A stretch of 19,580 nucleotides of DNA, from contig JABLTG010000228.1 of NCBI GenBank assembly GCA_016618085.1, positions 1 through 19,580 on the forward strand, read 5' to 3'. Origin of the DNA: Neovahlkampfia damariscottae. Lineage: Eukaryota > Heterolobosea > Selenaionea > Neovahlkampfiida > Neovahlkampfiidae. Made by a program: the position numbers and the translations under genes. The notes under the pieces are model-generated. The model saw only the letters and a program-made list of their open reading frames with translations. It was not told the DNA's origin and did not search any database. This document shows, in pieces, positions 1-7,441 of this stretch (positions are counted from its first letter, which is position 1; each line of letters starts with the position of its first letter).

Positions 1-126
1 ATTCATACTCTTCCCAAAATGTGTCTAATGAGCAAACTAGAAATATTCTTTGTTGTGATGTCTTTAATGAAAAATGGTTCAACAAAAATTGTTCACTTTC
101 AAATGAAAATGCTGATAATTTCTGTT

Positions 127-154
127 TAGATAGTCTCCAAACAGTCTTCTTTAT
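127..154 (+). repeat. 28-bp direct repeat, 5' copy (LTR remnant)
   Basis: Begins TAGATAGTCTCCA and matches 4452-4479 with two differences (A/G and T/C, both transitions). It lies upstream of gag, where the R/U5 part of a 5' LTR would be. Sequence on its left does not resemble the region left of the 3' copy, so the 5' LTR is truncated, replaced or strongly diverged. Downstream similarity fades after a shared GTTCA. Confidence 0.7.
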
Positions 155-245
155 TTTTTTGTTCAGTCAGTCGTTTTATCAAATTTTTGTCGTACATTTG
201 TGCTTTTCACAATACATTTCACGTATTCACTCATTTATAGTTACT

Positions 246-300
246 CAAACTCATTTCAAACTCATTTCAAAATCATTTCAAACTCATTCATTCATTCATG
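246..300 (+). repeat. 11-bp tandem repeat in the retrotransposon leader
   Basis: About four copies of CAAACTCATTT (one copy with C to A; the last loses its final T) run from 246 to 288 and pass into a CATT tetranucleotide run that ends just before the gag start codon at 306. The repeats lie in the untranslated leader. Confidence 0.8.
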
Positions 301-305
301 CAAAT

Positions 306-1595
306 ATGCAATCAGAACCAAATCAAATTTATCAATCATTAATCTCAGGTGTCAAACAACACATTTCATTTGAAATTTATCAAGAAGCTATTTTTAAACC
401 ACTTCAAACCAACAAATTCGAAGGAGAAAAAATTTCTGAAATCACTACCACTTTCAAATCTCAACTTGTTAATCCAGAGAAATTTCTCAAGCATCACTTG
501 AATCTCAGAGAAATCTATGATCATCCAGCTGAATTTCTTGTCAAACAACTCAAAGTTTTATATTTTAAAGACAAAGATATTGCTGTGAGTCTCGCAATCA
601 AACAAACACTTGTAGCTTTAAGAATGGACTACTTAGGGATCAAAATAGAAGCTGCTACGAAATACTTGCAACAATCAGGATTTTTACCAGAACCAAACAT
701 CAGTCCAATACCCAAAGAAGAAGAATTTGTGGTTGAAGAAGATCAACCTACAAAAACAGATTTAGAAAAAGCAATGATCAAACTTGCTCAAGCCCAAATT
801 AAGATGGAAAAACACTTAGAAACCATCTCAAATCAATCAAATCAATTGATTCTTGATAAAACAATTGATGTTCATTCCAACGAAAAATACCAAGAATCTT
901 AAGAGATTTATTCAAATCAAAGAACTTACTAATATCAAAGAGAAGTAATAGAATACTTTATTTCAGTTGAAACTTTCATGATAGTTCATTCAGTAAAGAT
1001 CTATTACTAAATCTTGCTCTATGGAATTCATCAAAATCGTCAAGATATAATTCAAAAGTTAGACAAATGGAAACAAGGAAAACTTACTTTACCACATAGG
1101 AATGATGCAAAAGAAGAAATAGCTTGACTTTATACATCATCAATCAACTTCAACTATGAATTTGTCAATTCAACACCAGGAAGATGGATCAAAAATTACA
1201 ATAACAAGATGCTTTTCTACTACAGCTCCATCGTACAATCACATTCAAATGATCAATATTATATTAAAACCTATGTTAAAAATGTTATGGAAGTAGATGA
1301 AAACATTGGATTTTACCCAAAAAACATCATCAGAAATTAAAAACCAAAGAACCTAAAAATGTTAATCAAGGAATTTGACATTGATTTCGAAGATGGCTAT
1401 AAAATTCCATATAAAAAGAAACCGACAAAACCATACAGAAATCCAAATGACAATCCAAATCCAAAATCACAAAAGAAAGAAATTCTGCCAAATTACATCT
1501 GTAGAATATGTTTAAAAAAATATACTGTACCTCATTTCATTCATGACTGCCCATATAAGCGCTCTAATGGGGGACCTGGCCAATATAATGATTAA
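306..1595 (+). pseudogene. Retrotransposon gag-like region with CCHC-type zinc knuckle, multiple stops
   Basis: The first sensible ATG is at 306 (start MQSEPNQIYQ); a longer frame from 21 has only a GTG start and reads through the leader repeat, so I rejected it. The frame stays open to TAA at 900, then continues in the same frame through TAA 930, TAA 1008, TGA 1125 and TAA 1338 to TAA 1593, so these are point nonsense changes and not frameshifts. The first part (to about residue 198) is helical and ends in a Lys/Glu/Gln-rich segment. Around 1500-1555 the frame encodes a zinc-knuckle-like CRIC...H...CP, with C-x2-C-x7-H-x4-C spacing instead of the canonical C-x2-C-x4-H-x4-C. Gag would package element RNA. 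It is assigned by position and the knuckle, not by a specific family match. Confidence 0.7.
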
Positions 1596-2108
1596 TATTC
1601 AGTACTTAAAGATTTTGAAAAATTAATCAAAGTTGAAGAAGTTACCTTAAAAGAATCCGAAGAAGATCAACAACAAACCATCACTTTAGAAAAACAAATG
1701 GAATCTATCAACAATTTAAATGATTTTTTTGAAGTCCAATCTAAAGAACAAGATGGTATATCAAAAGAATTACTTATGTTATCAAAATCATCAAACCAAA
1801 CAGCTATGTCAGTTATCACAAACCCTTCCAACACAAATAAAATATTAAAATTAGTTGGAAAAATTGATACTGGATCAAGTGTCACCATGATTAGTGAAGT
1901 TGTTGTAAATGAATTAAAATTAATTCCTCAACTAACAAATATGAAACTTAGTTTAGCTGATGAAAAAACCACAGAGTTCCTAGCTACAAGAATTAACTTA
2001 TTTCTACCAGAATTCAACAAAAATTATAAAAAATTACTAGTTGGAATTTTAAAAGGAGTCAAAGAATTTAACTCATCAGTAAATTTAGACCATATTCAGT
2101 ATCATTGA
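1596..2108 (+). pseudogene. Retrotransposon aspartic protease region (pol N-terminus)
   Basis: In the same frame as gag, continuing past the TAA at 1593. The catalytic signature is IDTGSSVTMIS, with Asp at 1866-1868, followed by a retropepsin-like LADEKTTEFLA segment. Retropepsins dimerise and cut the Gag-Pol polyprotein. An acidic, Gln-rich linker (about 1630-1800) separates it from the zinc knuckle. The frame ends at TGA 2106, but an arginine-proline-tyrosine (RPY) segment typical of the start of a Ty3/gypsy RT is readable in another frame at 2087. The true path therefore changes frame just before this stop. Confidence 0.75.
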
Positions 2109-2838
2109 AACCAAGAATTTCAAAAGAAGAACTCAGTATTACATCAAAAATTACAAGAGATCAAGATTCAATATGAAACAAATTGAAAAATTCTATCACA
2201 AATACATTGAAGCTGGAGTATTGGAAAATATTCTCCAAGAAGATGACACAAATGAAATCAAATTTAACTCAAGTTTCATTGTGACAACAAATTCAAAAGA
2301 AAATACAATTATCGCCATTGATTACTCACAATTATTAAAAATTTTACTCAATCAAGGAACAGAATTTCCTTCAATTACTTTAACACTATCATTTATAGAT
2401 GATTATCAATCCATTACATTTGGAAAATGGATTGTAAAGATGCTTTTCACCTCACAACTTTATCAGAAGAAAGTAGAAAATATTTTAACATTTCAATAGG
2501 AAATAAACATCTCAGATGGAAGGTCTGTGCATATGGAATCAGTGGAATGCCAATAAACCTCAAATACCATTTTAAGTCAAAATCCAAGACCATGCAAAAT
2601 GATCAACTATATGGATGATATTATTTATTTAATTTCAAGCTATGAAGATGTATTAAAAAAAGGAATTGCCTTACTTGAAGTTTGTAACGAAAATAAAATC
2701 AAACTATTAGAATTAAGAATTAGCTTTTATGTGACAGCTGAAAACTTTTTACCATTTCATGATGCTGCTAAATTCAGAAAGTTCAAATGGAATCACAAGA
2801 TGGAAAGTAGTTATATTAAAATCTGCGAAAAAATTTAA
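2109..2838 (+). pseudogene. Retrotransposon reverse transcriptase, frame-disrupted
   Basis: Three overlapping frames together carry the RT blocks. From 2173 comes the fingers region (KQIEKFYHKYIEAGVL, then IAIDYSQL). From 2427 comes the palm segment MDCKDAFHLTTL, with a conserved Asp, and then AYGISGMP. From 2599 comes INYMDDIIYLIS, the YMDD polymerase active site, with Tyr at 2608. At least two single-base frame breaks separate them, one near the GGAAAATGG at about 2422-2430 and one between 2560 and 2600. It would copy element RNA into DNA in cytoplasmic particles. The third frame ends at TAA 2836. Confidence 0.85.
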
Positions 2839-2868
2839 AAGAAATTAGAACTTACTTTTCCAGATTAG

Positions 2869-3261
2869 AGCAAAGAATTTACCATTCATTCAGATGCATC
2901 AAAATCAACATATGAAGCAAGACTTTCACAAAGATTAAATGACGGTTCAATCAATACTATCGCTCACATATCATTCAAATTCTCTTCAACTCAACTAAAC
3001 TGGTCGATCCCTAAAAAAGAACTCTTCTTTGCTAAAAGTGCTTTAAAAAAATTTGATTTTTATGTTCATGAAAGATCAGTTAACCTTGTATTAGATGCTA
3101 AAGCTATTGTTCTCCTAGCAAATAATATTAATAGAAATAAGAATAACAGAATACTTACCCAATGGATCCAAGAAATTTTCACAAATTACATCATCATCAG
3201 TGTAATTCCAGTACCTAGAGAAGAAAACAATACCACTGACAAGCTTTCAAAAGTGCAATAA
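2869..3261 (+). pseudogene. Retrotransposon RNase H domain
   Basis: In the same frame as the YMDD segment, after TAA 2836 and TAG 2866. It opens with KEFTIHSDAS, the first catalytic Asp of Ty3-type RNase H, then KKELFFA (catalytic Glu region), VLDAKAIVLLA (second Asp region) and NTTDKLSKVQ at the end, where active elements often have N-x-x-A-D-x-L-S. It would degrade RNA in the RNA-DNA hybrid. The segment has no ATG of its own, consistent with being part of a polyprotein, and ends at TAA 3259. Confidence 0.82.
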
Positions 3262-4270
3262 ATCAAAATTGAAGAAGCAAAATTATTCGAAACTTCAAAT
3301 TTACCTAAAGAAATTGTTAGTGAAGAAAAAATCCTTTCTTACATGGAAAAATCACATTATACCCATGTTGGAGTTAATGCAATGTTCTCAACACTTAAAT
3401 ATGTTTACAACATCAAATTCCCAAACATGAAAAATAGTTGTCAAAAATACCTAAAAGATTGTGACATTTGCTGCTGAAATAACATTAGAAAATCATCATT
3501 TTTCTTTACTTTTAAAGACCCAAATGAACTATTTCCAAATTCATTATGGCACTTAGATATCATGTCAATGCTAACTTCATATTCAGATCACCAATATGTA
3601 CTCAATATTTTAAATGCTTTTGCATTTTAATCCCTTTAAAAAAAAAGATACCTTAGAAGTAGCAACATCTTTACTTTAAATTTTAACCCTTGAAGGTGTT
3701 TCAACTTGTTTAAAATCTGATAATGGAGGAGAATTTATCAACACCATTGTTGACTCATTAAAACAAATTTGGGACATCGATGAGGACATTCCATTACTGT
3801 ATGCTCATGACTCTAAAATTGAACGTAGCAATAGAGACTTTAAATCACAATTCCATAAAAGACTACAAGAAAAATTAAAAGGCAATTTAAAAATTTGGCC
3901 AGATATACTTACTTTTGTAAAAACAGATTATGTTTTTACTGTTTCAAGTACTAAAACTATTACATCTTTTCAAAAAGAACAAAATTACCAAGATCAACAT
4001 AATACAAATGATGAAGAAGATGAAAAAGAAACATCCAAAAATGAACCAATCAAAAATCAAGATTCTAAACATGAGAAGAAACACTTTAAGATGAAGATTC
4101 AAATGATGAAAAAGATCCAAAAGAAAAAAGTCAATAGAAAACAAAAATTAAGAAAAGAAGAGATAGAAAGAAAAAGTCAAACAACTCTTCTTCCTCTCTG
4201 GAAGAACAACAATAGTTACTTTAATTCAACAAATCGGGGAATGTTACAAAGTTGTATTAAACAAAGATAA
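3262..4270 (+). pseudogene. Retrotransposon integrase, broken
   Basis: Continues in the RNase H frame. The N-terminal zinc site is H-x2-H near 3355-3366, then C-x2-C around 3460-3474, with a TGA at 3475. The catalytic core has the first Asp in LWHLDIM (3556-3558). After TAA 3628 and a nine-A run (3638-3646) the frame shifts, and the second Asp (DNGGEF, 3719) and the Glu (KIERSNR, 3821) follow with 33 residues between them, close to the usual 35. Another TAA sits at 3677. The C-terminal tail is very rich in Lys, Glu and Gln and runs into the start of the 3' LTR before TAA 4268. It would insert element DNA into the host genome. Confidence 0.83.
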
Positions 4271-4480
4271 ACATATCTGAATTAAGCCATTCAAATATCC
4301 ATATTTAGCAATTACTCGACCTAGAGTAAACTATCTATTTCAGATACGACCTTCTACTTCAAAGCTTTACACCAATTGGAACTAGGCACAAGAGCTATAA
4401 AAGCGCATTAAAATAACTAATAAACATTCACAACTTTTGAATACCCAAGAGTAGATAGTCTCCAGACAGTCCTCTTTATC
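4242..4480 (+). repeat. Probable 3' LTR (partial, right end uncertain)
   Basis: Starts with TGTTAC just after a purine-rich AAATCGGGGAA, which resembles a polypurine tract followed by the TG of an LTR. Inside are TATAAAAG at 4396-4403, AATAAA at 4419-4424 and the 28-bp repeat at 4452-4479, a plausible U3-R-U5 order. The integrase frame runs into this region and stops at 4268-4270. No clear ...CA terminus or target-site duplication could be identified, so the right edge is a guess. Confidence 0.5.
4452..4479 (+). repeat. 28-bp direct repeat, 3' copy (LTR remnant)
   Basis: Partner of 127-154. It lies about 56 bp after a TATAAAAG box and about 30 bp after an AATAAA, as expected for the R/U5 part of a 3' LTR. 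Confidence 0.7.
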
Positions 4481-4922
4481 CATCAAAGTTCATATTGTTG
4501 GTTAACTGGAATTGTGTTGGCCTCTTTGTTAAAGTGAGACAAAAAAAAGTTTCTAAAGCAACGTGATTGAACAATTTTTCTCAATCAATTTAAAACTTTA
4601 TCAAACCTCTTTTGAAAGTAAAATAAACACATCAAATTAAATTTAGAAAAAAAACACAAAAATAGAATTTATTGACCAATAAAAATCCTTTCATAAACAT
4701 TAAATTTTCCATCAATATATTTTAATTTTTCAATCAAAAGTTCACATATTTTTCTAAATCTGATTAAAAAGAAAAACAAGAAACAAAACGAGGAAATAAG
4801 AAAAGATATCTCATGTTATGGTGGTTGGAATTCTAATAGAGTCAAAACCAAACCAAAAGCATACAGTTTAATTTTTATTCAAAAAATTATTCTAATTGGT
4901 CAATTGTGATTGGAAGTTGAAG
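4481..4922. other. Intergenic, A+T-rich, no gene seen
   Basis: Between the retrotransposon end and the VPS55-like gene. No convincing ORF, RNA gene or repeat. It contains CCAAT at 4676-4680 and ATTGG at 4895-4899 and 4909-4913, the last two directly upstream of the next gene. Confidence 0.6.
4895..4913 (+). promoter_or_regulatory. Two ATTGG (inverted CCAAT) boxes before VPS55-like gene
   Basis: ATTGG at 4895-4899 and 4909-4913, ending 23 and 9 nt before the ATG at 4923. They fit the CCAAT/ATTGG pattern seen before every gene in the window. The role is inferred from position only. Confidence 0.45.
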
Positions 4923-5493
4923 ATGAATCAACAAAAGTTCGGTAACTTAGGTTGGGTGATAGCTGGAAGTTTAATGCTGGCAATAGGCCTTTGCTTTGGT
5001 CTTTTTCTCATCATACTAGGGTTAGATTTTATAAAATACATTCCATAACTTTTTTTTGAAAGATGTGCTATTTGGAATAACTTCTGGTCAATTTTTGCTT
5101 TCTTACCGTAATATAATACAAAAAAACTAATCAAAAACAAGTTTCTTATTTGCTCCATTTCCTGAAATCATTTCAAGAATGCTCTATACCAAAGATAAAG
5201 AAATCAAACTGTTCACTGGTGAAGACCCAGATGAAGCTTCAGCTGCTGAACACTTTTTAACTTTTTGTTCTTCATTCTTTTTACATGTTGGTTTTGGAAT
5301 TCTTTTCATTTTACTTCACTCACAAATTGTATGTTTTTTTTTATTGATCAATTCTAATTTTCAATGATAGATTCCATGGGAAGCATTTATTTTTGTAATG
5401 TCAGGTTGTTCTTTCATTTACTTTTTGATTTTAATTTTTAATTACATAATCCAATGTTCAAAAAATATAAGTTCACCTTATGAAGAATTGTAA
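4923..5493 (+). CDS. VPS55: Vps55/LEPROT family endosomal membrane protein (four exons)
   Basis: Exons 4923-5020, 5063-5107, 5142-5328 and 5371-5493 join to a 150-aa protein; introns are 42, 34 and 42 nt. Four hydrophobic segments lie at about residues 12-33, 38-58, 85-107 and 113-136. Family hallmarks are LGCA at the end of the first segment, a proline-rich second segment ending P-x-x-I-x-x-R (PEIISR), a polar loop with GEDPDEASAAEH, and a final helix opening with PWEAF. Length matches the ~130-140 aa family. Yeast Vps55 works with Vps68 in late-endosome-to-vacuole sorting, and animal LEPROT controls receptor surface levels. Introns were placed by restoring this pattern; retained introns 1 and 3 would each give an in-frame stop. 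Intron 2 has ACTAATC and intron 3 TCTAATT as likely branch sites. The first intron starts GTTAGA, a weaker donor. Confidence 0.85.
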
Positions 5494-5505
5494 AAAAAAA
5501 AATGA

Positions 5506-5511
5506 AATAAA
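5506..5511 (+). terminator. AATAAA polyadenylation signal, VPS55-like gene
   Basis: AATAAA begins 13 nt after the stop codon at 5491-5493. This is the only gene of the six in which the signal does not overlap the stop. Confidence 0.45.
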
Positions 5512-5567
5512 AATTTATCAATTGAGTTGAAAAAATTTTAACAGTTTTTAAAAAAACGTTGTTTGAA

Positions 5568-5572
5568 CCAAT
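5568..5572 (+). promoter_or_regulatory. CCAAT box before deaminase gene
   Basis: CCAAT ends 40 nt before the ATG at 5613, within a 119-bp intergenic gap. Assigned by position and by the same motif before the other genes. Confidence 0.45.
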
Positions 5573-5612
5573 AAAAGTGAGGAGTTATTTTGCCAATCAA
5601 AACAAACAACCA

Positions 5613-6206
5613 ATGTCAGACCAAGAATTCATTCAACAAACAATTGATCTCGCAACAAAAAACGTTAAAGAAGGAGGTCGTCCTTTTGCTTGTCTTATTG
5701 TAAAAGATGGAAAAGTTATCAAAGCTGCTCAAAATTTAGTTGCTCAAACAAATGATCCAACAGGTAATTTCCAAACAAAAAATAAAACTAAAAATCATTC
5801 TTTTAAGCTCACGCAGAAGTAGTAGCTATCAGAGAATTATGTACTGAATTGAAAACAGAACATTTATACGGAACAACTTTTTATGTAATGGCTCATCCTT
5901 GTTTGAAAAAAAAAAAAATTAACGGTTTTTTTTCAAGGTCCAATGTGTCTGTCAGCAATGTATTATGTAATTCCTTAAAAAAAAATTAATTTTCCAAAAT
6001 AGACAAGTCCAGACAGAACTGTTTTTATCACAACACGTGAAGATTATGCTCAATATTACGTTGATGATAGAAAATACATGACTCTCTTAAACTTTTATGA
6101 AGAACTTGGTAAAGATTATAAAGAAAGAAAAATGCCAATGGAATACATCAAAAGTGAAAAAGGTCTTGAAGTTTATCAACTCTGGAATGAATTAAATAAA
6201 AAATAA
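5613..6206 (+). CDS. Guanine deaminase, GuaD-type zinc-dependent nucleobase deaminase (four exons)
   Basis: Exons 5613-5763, 5808-5900, 5938-5966 and 6003-6206 join to 158 aa, the size of bacterial GuaD (~156 aa). Introns are 44, 37 and 36 nt. The zinc site is complete only after splicing: H52-A-E54 (NDPTAHAE, with Ala51 split by intron 1) and P-C82-P-M-C85 (Cys82 split by intron 2). Glu54 is the expected proton shuttle, and His52, Cys82 and Cys85 the zinc ligands. The C-terminal half (YVDDRKY... then YQLWNEL) resembles the GuaD tail more than tRNA adenosine deaminases. GuaD converts guanine to xanthine in purine salvage or degradation in the cytosol. An upstream in-frame TTG extension exists, but ATG 5613 gives the normal N-terminus. 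Intron 2 has an unusual GTTTGA donor. Another small-base deaminase specificity is possible. Confidence 0.85.
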
Positions 6207-6207
6207 A
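6202..6207 (+). terminator. AATAAA overlapping deaminase stop codon
   Basis: The stop TAA (6204-6206) lies inside AATAAA. The opposing gene ends 12 bp away, so any mature 3' end must be very short or overlap it. Confidence 0.4.
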
Positions 6208-6216
6208 AAATTCGTG

Positions 6217-6222
6217 TTTTAT
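6217..6222 (-). terminator. AATAAA overlapping stop codon of the 328-aa gene
   Basis: On the minus strand the final codons read GAA-TAA-AA, so the stop 6221-6219 lies inside AATAAA. Confidence 0.4.
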
Positions 6223-7247
6223 TCTTTTAATACTTCTTTAGCAATTTCATTACATGTTTCTTCAGTAACATTACCCATAATATCTTGTTCAGATGAAAGT
6301 GAATTGATTAAAATTTTGTCGTCTAATTCTTTTTCAACAAAAACTAATCTGGCAATAAGTCTATCCATAACAACTCTAGCAAGTGTATCTAAACCTTGTG
6401 ATACTACATTATCTCTGTCGTATACTGTAGCTGGTGAGATGATGAGTCTTTCATCAACGTATTTTGGATCCATAACTTTTTTTAAGCAAACTTCATGAGC
6501 ATTTTTTTGCATAACTGGCCAGATAGCAAGTACAACAGCATGAAGTTTTGACCATTCAGTTTCACCAAGTTCTTTTTTCCATTTATTGAGTAATGTTAAA
6601 ACAGCTCTGTCTTGGTAGAGTGATGAAAATTTCATGTTTTTCTTGATACTTGGTTTAATGGAAGTTGTAAAAGCTGTGTATTCTTCATGTGTCATTGATC
6701 CTTTAGTCAAAATGGATTCAATAAATTTAATTGAGTTTGTCAAAACATGTGATAATGGTTCAAATTCTTCGTCTTTCCAATTTCCATCTTTTAAATCTTT
6801 TTCTGCGTTTTTGATTGTTTCAAGGAAGTGTTTTAATTTTGGAACATAAACGTCTGTTTTACAGTCAATTTGGAGGTATTCTCCAACAATATTCATGATA
6901 CCTAATGGAATATGTGAACATGATTTAAAAGCTGAGTATTTATGAGGTACAGGTGATACAGAAGTTACATTTCCATCTTTTACTAAGTGATAACGTCCTC
7001 CAAAGAAATCAAAAGTTACAACAATAACTGGTGTGATTTTTGTAGCAATTTTTTGTCTATAAGCGTTGTAGTTGTTGTGCATTTCTAAATCAATTGCGTC
7101 CATTCTTTATTTAAAAAAATTAGTGAAACAGCTCGTTTTTTTTTACTTGTCAAGAAGGATTTCTTCTTTGCTATTTGTGATAGATACATAGTTGATGTAT
7201 TCATCAATTGTTGTTTTAAATCCTCTTGCGTTGTATGGCGTTGACAT
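6219..7247 (-). CDS. Uncharacterised 328-aa protein, two exons
   Basis: I do not recognise this protein. Exon 1 is 7247-7147 (34 codons, start MSTPYNARGFK) and exon 2 is 7104-6219. They are joined across a 42-nt intron (7105-7146) with donor GTAAAA, a CACTAAT branch-like site and acceptor AAAG. The second exon alone gives a 294-aa ORF from an internal Met, but splicing adds the N-terminal segment in frame and restores a start with a CCAAT-type box upstream; without splicing the frame stops at once (TAA). No signal peptide or membrane helix is visible. Residues ~57-75 (TPVIVVTFDFFGGRYHLVKDG region) look like a beta hairpin, and the rest is probably mostly alpha-helical, with a Trp/Lys-rich helix near the middle (LLNKWKKELGETEW). 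It is convergent with the deaminase gene. Function unknown. Confidence 0.8.
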
Positions 7248-7297
7248 GTTGTTTTTTTTTATTTTTCTCCAAATCCGGCTAAAAAAAAAAAAATAAA

Positions 7298-7327
7298 CCA
7301 ATTGAAACAAAGAATTTTCTGACCAAT
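7298..7327 (+). promoter_or_regulatory. CCAAT boxes upstream of the 328-aa gene
   Basis: CCAAT on the + strand (ATTGG relative to the gene) at 7298-7302 and 7323-7327, with a third at 7367-7371. The nearest is 50 nt before the ATG at 7247. The 7248-7439 gap otherwise holds only A/T runs. Confidence 0.4.
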
Positions 7328-7435
7328 AGTTTATTTTCTTCCCAAAATGGAATTTTTCAAATTTAACCAATCAAAAAGGAATTTCTATCTTGAATCAAGA
7401 ATGTTTTTCCTATTGTTGACATTTCATAAAAAAGG

Positions 7436-7441
7436 TTTATT
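7436..7441 (-). terminator. AATAAA overlapping stop codon of the giant gene
   Basis: The minus strand reads CTT-TAA-TAAACC, so the stop (7442-7440) shares two bases with AATAAA. Confidence 0.4.

Larger units (their letters stand above)
127..4479 (+). mobile_element. Degenerate Ty3/gypsy-type LTR retrotransposon
   Basis: A retroelement with domains in the order gag, CCHC knuckle, aspartic protease, reverse transcriptase, RNase H, integrase. RT-RNase H before integrase is the Ty3/gypsy order. Recognisable motifs are DTGS (protease), YMDD (RT), HSDAS (RNase H), and a zinc H-H-C-C site plus D...DNGG...E in the integrase. The coding region is interrupted by in-frame stops at 900, 930, 1008, 1125, 1338, 1593, 2836, 2866, 3259, 3475, 3628 and 3677, and changes frame around 2085-2172, 2425, 2560-2600 and 3638-3646. 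The element is therefore dead as it stands. The limits given are those of a 28-bp direct repeat (127-154 and 4452-4479); the true LTR ends are not certain, and an intact 5' LTR is not visible within the window. Confidence 0.88.

Noticed and set aside
21-305. N-terminal extension of gag from position 21
   Set aside because: It starts with GTG, runs through the LTR-like 28-bp repeat and the tandem repeat, and has leader-like composition; ATG 306 is the natural start.
900-3700. Stops in the retrotransposon as evidence of a ciliate-like code (TAA/TAG = Gln)
   Set aside because: The giant NTPase gene and all spliced genes use no in-frame TAA, TAG or TGA and end at TAA; the element also has TGA stops and frameshifts, which fit decay better.
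4928-5158. 76-aa minus-strand ORF
   Set aside because: Antisense shadow of the VPS55-like exons and introns, whose family match is clear on the + strand.
5559-5612. TTG-started 18-residue extension of the deaminase
   Set aside because: Non-ATG start, includes the CCAAT box, and the family N-terminus begins at ATG 5613.
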